A stretch of 8,072 nt of DNA from an uncultured Novosphingobium sp. (GTDB lineage: Bacteria > Pseudomonadota > Alphaproteobacteria > Sphingomonadales > Sphingomonadaceae), in contig CALMBN010000041.1 of assembly GCA_937860195.1 (NCBI GenBank), forward strand, positions 1 through 8,072. The letters run 5' to 3'. How positions within the stretch are numbered: the stretch's first letter is position 1; every line of letters starts with the position of its first letter. Below, piece by piece: positions 4,753 to 8,072 of this stretch. The notes under the pieces were generated by a model. That model worked only from the letters and a program-made list of their open reading frames with translations. It was not told where the DNA came from and made no database searches. The position numbers and the translations under genes are program-made.

Positions 4753-5951
4753 CCGAACGCGGGATCATTCCGGCCGATACGGTCCGTCAGTTCACGGTTG
4801 GTCATGATGATAATGAAGTCCGGCTGGACCGCTGGTTCAAGCGGCACCTGCCGCAAATCGGTTTTGCCACGGTCAGCCGCTGGGCCCGGACCGGGCAGAT
4901 CCGGGTCGATGGCAAGCGCGCTGATGTGGCCGACCGGATCAGCGCAGGCCAGATCATCCGCGTCCCCCCCGGCGGCGATGCGCCGGAACGCAAGGCCCGG
5001 GAGCGTAAACCGCTGACCGAGGAGCAATTGGCGCAGGCCGATGCGATGGTCATCACGCAGGACCGCGCCGCGATTGTCCTCAACAAGCCGCCGGGGCTGG
5101 CGACACAGGGCGGCAGCGGGACCTACAGCCACGTCGATGGCCTGCTCGATGCCTATGCGGCGGATGGGCCAAGGCCGCGGCTGGTCCACCGGCTCGACAA
5201 GGACACCTCGGGCGTGTTGCTGATCGCGCGCACTCCTGGCAGCGCAGCCTATTTCTCGAAGCGGTTCTCCGGCCGGACCGCCCGCAAGATCTATTGGGCG
5301 CTGGTGATCGGCGTGCCCGATATCGACGAAGGCCTGATCGACCTGCCGCTGGGCAAGCAGCCCGGAAGCGGCGGCGAGAAGATGATGGTCGACAAGTCGG
5401 GCGAAGGCCAGACCGCGCGCAGCCGTTACCGGGTGATCGACCGGGCCGGCAACCGCGCCGCCTGGGTCGAGCTGCAACCCATGACCGGGCGTACGCATCA
5501 GCTCCGCGTCCACATGGCCGCGATCGGCCACCCGATTGTCGGAGACGGCAAGTATGGCGGGCCCGATGCATTCCTTTCGGGCAGTATCAGCCGCAAGATG
5601 CACCTCCATGCGCGGCGACTGGTGATCGACCATCCCGATGGCGACCTGATCGACGTTACCGCCGACTTGCCCGAACATTTTGCCGCCAGTCTGGCGCAGC
5701 TGGGGTTCGATGAGGCGGACGGGGTGGGCGAAATCATCACCCTCGCCCCGTCATCCAGGGAAGTGACCAAGACGCAAGCCAAAGCCCACGCCAAACAGGT
5801 CCGAAAAGAGCGCCGGGGCGAGCGCCGCGGAAGGGCCGATGGCGGCGGCGCAACCCGCAAGCCGGAGACCAAAGCCGTTGGCAAGCGCGGCCCGACCAAG
5901 GGCAAGGGTTCGCCGAAATCAGCCAAACCGGTCAAGCCGGCCAAGCGCTGA
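4749..5951 (+). CDS. rluC: 23S rRNA pseudouridine synthase, RluC type, with basic C-terminal tail
   Basis: A 400-residue enzyme. Residues about 23-75 are an S4 RNA-binding domain (VRLDRWFKRHLPQIGF, then TGQIRVDGKRA and IRVPPGG). Residues about 100-315 are the RluA-family catalytic domain: IVLNKPPGLATQGGSG, then RLVHRLDKDTSGVLLIAR with catalytic Asp150, and MTGRTHQLRVHMAAIGHPIVGD. The family isomerises specific uridines to pseudouridine in large-subunit rRNA; E. coli RluC acts at 955, 2504 and 2580. The S4 domain and overall style fit RluC better than RluA, but exact sites are inferred. Residues about 335-400 are an extra Lys/Arg/Gly/Pro tail, probably disordered and RNA-binding; E. coli RluC, at about 320 residues, lacks it. 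The ATG at 4749 has a good ribosome site (GAGGGG) and overlaps the crcB stop by four bases. Confidence 0.92.
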   Translation: MTERGIIPADTVRQFTVGHDDNEVRLDRWFKRHLPQIGFATVSRWARTGQIRVDGKRADVADRISAGQIIRVPPGGDAPERKARERKPLTEEQLAQADAMVITQDRAAIVLNKPPGLATQGGSGTYSHVDGLLDAYAADGPRPRLVHRLDKDTSGVLLIARTPGSAAYFSKRFSGRTARKIYWALVIGVPDIDEGLIDLPLGKQPGSGGEKMMVDKSGEGQTARSRYRVIDRAGNRAAWVELQPMTGRTHQLRVHMAAIGHPIVGDGKYGGPDAFLSGSISRKMHLHARRLVIDHPDGDLIDVTADLPEHFAASLAQLGFDEADGVGEIITLAPSSREVTKTQAKAHAKQVRKERRGERRGRADGGGATRKPETKAVGKRGPTKGKGSPKSAKPVKPAKR

Positions 5952-6553
5952 TGCACCCCAACGCCGCCTTCCGTCATGGGGATCGGAATCTGCTGGAAAC
6001 GCTGATCGAACAGATCGGCTTCGGGATGGTCTTTGCTGATACTCCCGATGGCCCGCGCGTGGCCCATGTCCCGCTGCTTTCGACCGGTGACGGAGCAGTG
6101 CAATTCCATCTTGCCCGCGGCAATGCGCTGACCAGGCATTTGGCGGGCAGCACCGCGCTGATCGTCATCAACGGACCGGACGGCTATGTCAGTCCGCGCT
6201 GGTATGCCGATCCGGCCCAGGTTCCGACCTGGAACTATGTCGCGCTGGAATTGGAAGGCCGGGTCCGCCGGATCGATGCCGAAGCACTGCTGGCGCTGGT
6301 CACAACCTTGTCTGACAAGCACGAGGCCCAGGTTTCCGAAGGCGCACCGTGGACCATGGCCAAATTACCGCCCGAAAGCCTGCGCAGACTGCTGGCCAGT
6401 ATCGTCGGATTTGAGCTGGAGGTGACGGCCTGGCGCGAGACTGTGAAGCTTTCGCAGAACAAGTCCGCCGATGAAATCGAGCGCGTCGCTGCCGGGCTGG
6501 AGCGCGAAGGCAGCATCGCGATTGCCCAATTGATGCGGACTTTGGCGAAGTGA
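5951..6553 (+). CDS. PaiB-like FMN-binding-fold protein
   Basis: A 200-residue protein matching the PaiB family (FMN_bind_2, split-barrel fold), normally about 200-215 residues. Visible motifs are: the N-terminal helix region HPNAAFRHGDRNLLETLIEQ; HVPLL (39-43); HLARGNAL (53-60); GPDGYVSPRWYADPAQVPTWNY (75-96); IVGFELEVTAWR (151-162); and KLSQNKS (166-172), all in family order. The loop between WY and VPTWNY is shorter than in Bacillus PaiB. PaiB was described in Bacillus as a negative regulator of protease and sporulation genes, but there is no DNA-binding motif here, and flavin- or heme-type cofactor binding is only inferred from the fold. The ATG overlaps the rluC stop by one base (TGATG), and the 3' end overlaps the next gene by four bases. 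Its role in this cluster is unknown. Confidence 0.87.
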   Translation: MHPNAAFRHGDRNLLETLIEQIGFGMVFADTPDGPRVAHVPLLSTGDGAVQFHLARGNALTRHLAGSTALIVINGPDGYVSPRWYADPAQVPTWNYVALELEGRVRRIDAEALLALVTTLSDKHEAQVSEGAPWTMAKLPPESLRRLLASIVGFELEVTAWRETVKLSQNKSADEIERVAAGLEREGSIAIAQLMRTLAK

Positions 6554-7203
6554 CCCCGCGCCTCGCGATCTTCGATTGTGACGGCACGCTGGTTGATGGG
6601 CAGGCCGGGATCGTGAATGCTATGGATGCGGCCTTTGCGCAGCTTGGCCTGCCTGCACCGGACAAGCATCAGGTACGCCGGATCGTTGGGCTTAGCCTGC
6701 CGCAAGCGATCTGCTTGCTGGCCCCTGATGCGAGCGAAGATCAGCGCCAGGCCGTTGATGCGGCATATCGCGAAGCCTTTCGCGCGGCGCGTGAAGCGGG
6801 ATCATTGGTTGAGCCGCTCTACGATGGCATGGCCGATCTGATCGAAGCACTGGCTGGCGAAGGCTGGCTACTTGGCATGGCAACCGGCAAAAGCCAGCGC
6901 GGGCTTGACCACTGCCTGGCGATGCACGGCCTCAGTCAGCATTTCGTCACCTTGCAGACCGCCGACAATCATCCGTCAAAGCCGAACCCTTCGATGATCG
7001 AGACGGCGCTGGCAGAGACTGGCGCAGACCGCGCCAACACAGTCATGATTGGTGACACGGCCTTTGACATCGCAATGGCGGTCAATGCCGATGTCCGCGC
7101 TGTGGGGGTCGATTGGGGCTATCACACAGCGCAAGAACTGCGCGAAGCCGGAGCCGAGGCAGTCGCCCGCAATCCGGCGCATCTGAAGGAGTTGCTGGGA
7201 TGA
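6550..7203 (+). CDS. HAD-family phosphatase, phosphoglycolate-phosphatase-like
   Basis: A 217-residue haloacid-dehalogenase superfamily hydrolase with an alpha-helical cap. Motif I is FDCDGTLVD, with nucleophile Asp9 and acid/base Asp11; motif II is Thr112 in MATGKS; motif III is Lys144 in KPNP; motif IV is IGDTAFDIAMA, with Asp169 and Asp173. All catalytic residues are present. The cap is at about 18-88. The pattern fits the Gph/PPase branch (dephosphorylation of phosphoglycolate or small phosphate esters), but substrate is not predictable from sequence in this family. The start must be GTG 6550, because motif I begins only eight residues later and no other start precedes it in frame. It overlaps the PaiB-like gene stop by four bases (GTGA), and its own stop overlaps the next ATG by four (ATGA). 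Confidence 0.92.
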   Translation: MTPRLAIFDCDGTLVDGQAGIVNAMDAAFAQLGLPAPDKHQVRRIVGLSLPQAICLLAPDASEDQRQAVDAAYREAFRAAREAGSLVEPLYDGMADLIEALAGEGWLLGMATGKSQRGLDHCLAMHGLSQHFVTLQTADNHPSKPNPSMIETALAETGADRANTVMIGDTAFDIAMAVNADVRAVGVDWGYHTAQELREAGAEAVARNPAHLKELLG

Positions 7204-7415
7204 ATGCCAATGAAATAAAAGCGCGCCAGCGATTTCTGATCCTTTCGCTGATCCGGCTCAGCGGTGCAGCGTTCCTGACCTTGGGCATGCTCGTCGTGGC
7301 CGGCAAAGTCGCCTTGCCGCAAGCAGCAGGATTTGCGTTCGTGACCATCGGCCTGGTCGATTTTCTGGTCTTGCCGGTGTTTCTCGCCAGGAAATGGAAA
7401 TCGCCCGCACCATGA
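7200..7415 (+). CDS. Small two-helix inner-membrane protein, unknown function
   Basis: A 71-residue protein that I cannot assign. It has a short polar N-terminus (MNANEIKARQR), a hydrophobic helix at about 12-34, a short turn containing Gly-Lys and Pro, a second helix at about 43-63, and a positively charged end (ARKWKSPAP). The positive ends suggest both termini face the cytoplasm. It is a real gene by context: its ATG overlaps the HAD stop (ATGA) and its stop overlaps the ATP12 start (ATGA), leaving no free bases on either side. Sitting directly before an F1-ATPase assembly factor, it could be a membrane partner in the same job, but that is inference from position alone. Confidence 0.78.
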   Translation: MNANEIKARQRFLILSLIRLSGAAFLTLGMLVVAGKVALPQAAGFAFVTIGLVDFLVLPVFLARKWKSPAP

Positions 7416-8072
7416 AGCGATTCTACAAGGATGCCAGCATTTCTGCCGAAGGCGAAGGCTGGCGGGTGTTGCTCGACGGGCGCGGGGTCAAAACCCAGGG
7501 CGGCCGGTCGCAGGTGGTTCCGGGTGAGGCGTTGGCCCTGGCCTTGGCCGCCGAATGGGCGACGCAAGGTGAAGAGGTCGACCCGGCGCTGCTCGTGCTG
7601 CGCGATCTGGCTGACTATGCGCTCGATGTGATCGCGCCGGATCGGACGGGTGCGATCGCGGGCCTGCTGCGCTTCGCCGAAACCGACACTCTTTGCTATC
7701 GGGCCGAGCCGGACGAGCCGCTTTATGCGCGGCAGCTGGAAGTCTGGGAACCGCTTCTGATAGGCGCCGAAGCGCGCTGGGATGTGCGCTTTGAGCGGGT
7801 TTCCGGCGTGCTCCATCGCCCGCAACCGGCTGAAACCCTGAAGCGGCTTGAAGTCATACTGGCAGCACAAGACGATTTTGCGCTCGCCGCACTCAATACC
7901 TTGACGAGTCTGTCCGCTTCACTGGTGATTGGCCTGACCGCGCTTGATCCAGAGGTCGATGTTGCGGTATTGTGGCAAGCGGCAGAGCTTGAAGAGCTCT
8001 GGCAGGTCGAACAATGGGGCCAGGATGCCGAAGCCGAAGCACGGCAGGATCGAAGGTTTGCTGCATTTGCGG
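7412..8072 (+). CDS. ATP12-family F1-ATPase assembly chaperone (3' end missing)
   Basis: The first 220 residues of an ATP12 chaperone, whose family is about 230-250 residues in alphaproteobacteria. In mitochondria Atp12 binds the F1 alpha subunit before it joins beta; the bacterial homologue is thought to act the same way in the cytoplasm. Visible family features are: MKRFYKDASI at the start; WRVLLDGRGVKTQ (17-29); LALALAAEWATQGEEVDP; ALDVIAPDR; FAETDTLCYRAEPDEPLYARQ; WEPLL; LTSLSASLVIGLTAL; and the C-terminal VEQWGQDAEAEARQ. The usual KTP after the GR motif is KTQ here. The ATG at 7412 overlaps the stop of the small membrane gene (ATGA). The frame is open to the right edge, with no frameshift. 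Confidence 0.93.
   Translation, partial: MKRFYKDASISAEGEGWRVLLDGRGVKTQGGRSQVVPGEALALALAAEWATQGEEVDPALLVLRDLADYALDVIAPDRTGAIAGLLRFAETDTLCYRAEPDEPLYARQLEVWEPLLIGAEARWDVRFERVSGVLHRPQPAETLKRLEVILAAQDDFALAALNTLTSLSASLVIGLTALDPEVDVAVLWQAAELEELWQVEQWGQDAEAEARQDRRFAAFA

Noticed and set aside
4677..5678. A 333-codon open frame on the minus strand opposite rluC
   Set aside because: It is antisense to a clear pseudouridine synthase with intact motifs; the translation has no domain or ribosome site.
1..8072. CRISPR array, tRNA or rRNA genes, transposase, toxin-antitoxin or defence genes
   Set aside because: No regularly spaced repeats, cloverleaf-like sequences or relevant protein motifs were seen; the space is almost filled by the listed genes.

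Overview
The window is a stretch of high-GC chromosome from an alphaproteobacterium, most likely a sphingomonad (Sphingomonadaceae/Erythrobacteraceae type). The signs are an ATP12-type F1-ATPase assembly chaperone, an alphaproteobacterial-style 68-residue bS21, an RluC-type pseudouridine synthase with a long basic tail, and a dispersed-type repeat whose translations (HPELVSG, LNLFQG, LKQVQHD) are familiar from this group. This placement is inferred from protein style; no search was run. The content is mostly housekeeping. I see no phage, transposase, CRISPR, toxin-antitoxin or defence genes.

Left part, minus strand (1-1795). Read in transcription order: rpsU (bS21), a strong intrinsic terminator, a membrane-anchored FKBP-type prolyl isomerase, gatC, and the 5' two-fifths of gatA, which runs off the left edge. 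gatC and gatA overlap by one base, as expected for subunits of the GatCAB amidotransferase. That enzyme makes Gln-tRNA(Gln) and/or Asn-tRNA(Asn) by transamidation.

Middle (1796-2846). A 296-base divergent intergenic region contains several small inverted repeats. It is followed on the plus strand by an unrecognised gene for a very basic, proline-rich protein with a short C-terminal coiled coil. The 3' end of that gene runs into a 140-base element with two 30-base inverted arms. The element supplies the last residues of the protein and ends just before the next gene.

Right part, plus strand (2847-8072). A sodium:solute-symporter-family permease is followed 10 bases later by a tightly packed cluster: crcB/fluC (fluoride channel), rluC-type 23S rRNA pseudouridine synthase, a PaiB-like FMN-binding-fold protein, a HAD phosphatase resembling phosphoglycolate phosphatase, a 71-residue two-helix membrane protein, and an ATP12 chaperone cut by the right edge. 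Every junction from crcB onward is a 1- or 4-base stop/start overlap (ATGA, TGATG, GTGA, ATGA, ATGA). This suggests one transcript with translational coupling.

The points most worth a second look are the inverted-repeat element that has become the C-terminus of the hypothetical gene, the permease's apparent loss of the usual Ser/Thr pair of the Na2 sodium site, hairpins that would mask two ribosome binding sites, and the uncharacterised 71-residue membrane protein inside the coupled cluster. I found nothing I would claim as a wholly new system.
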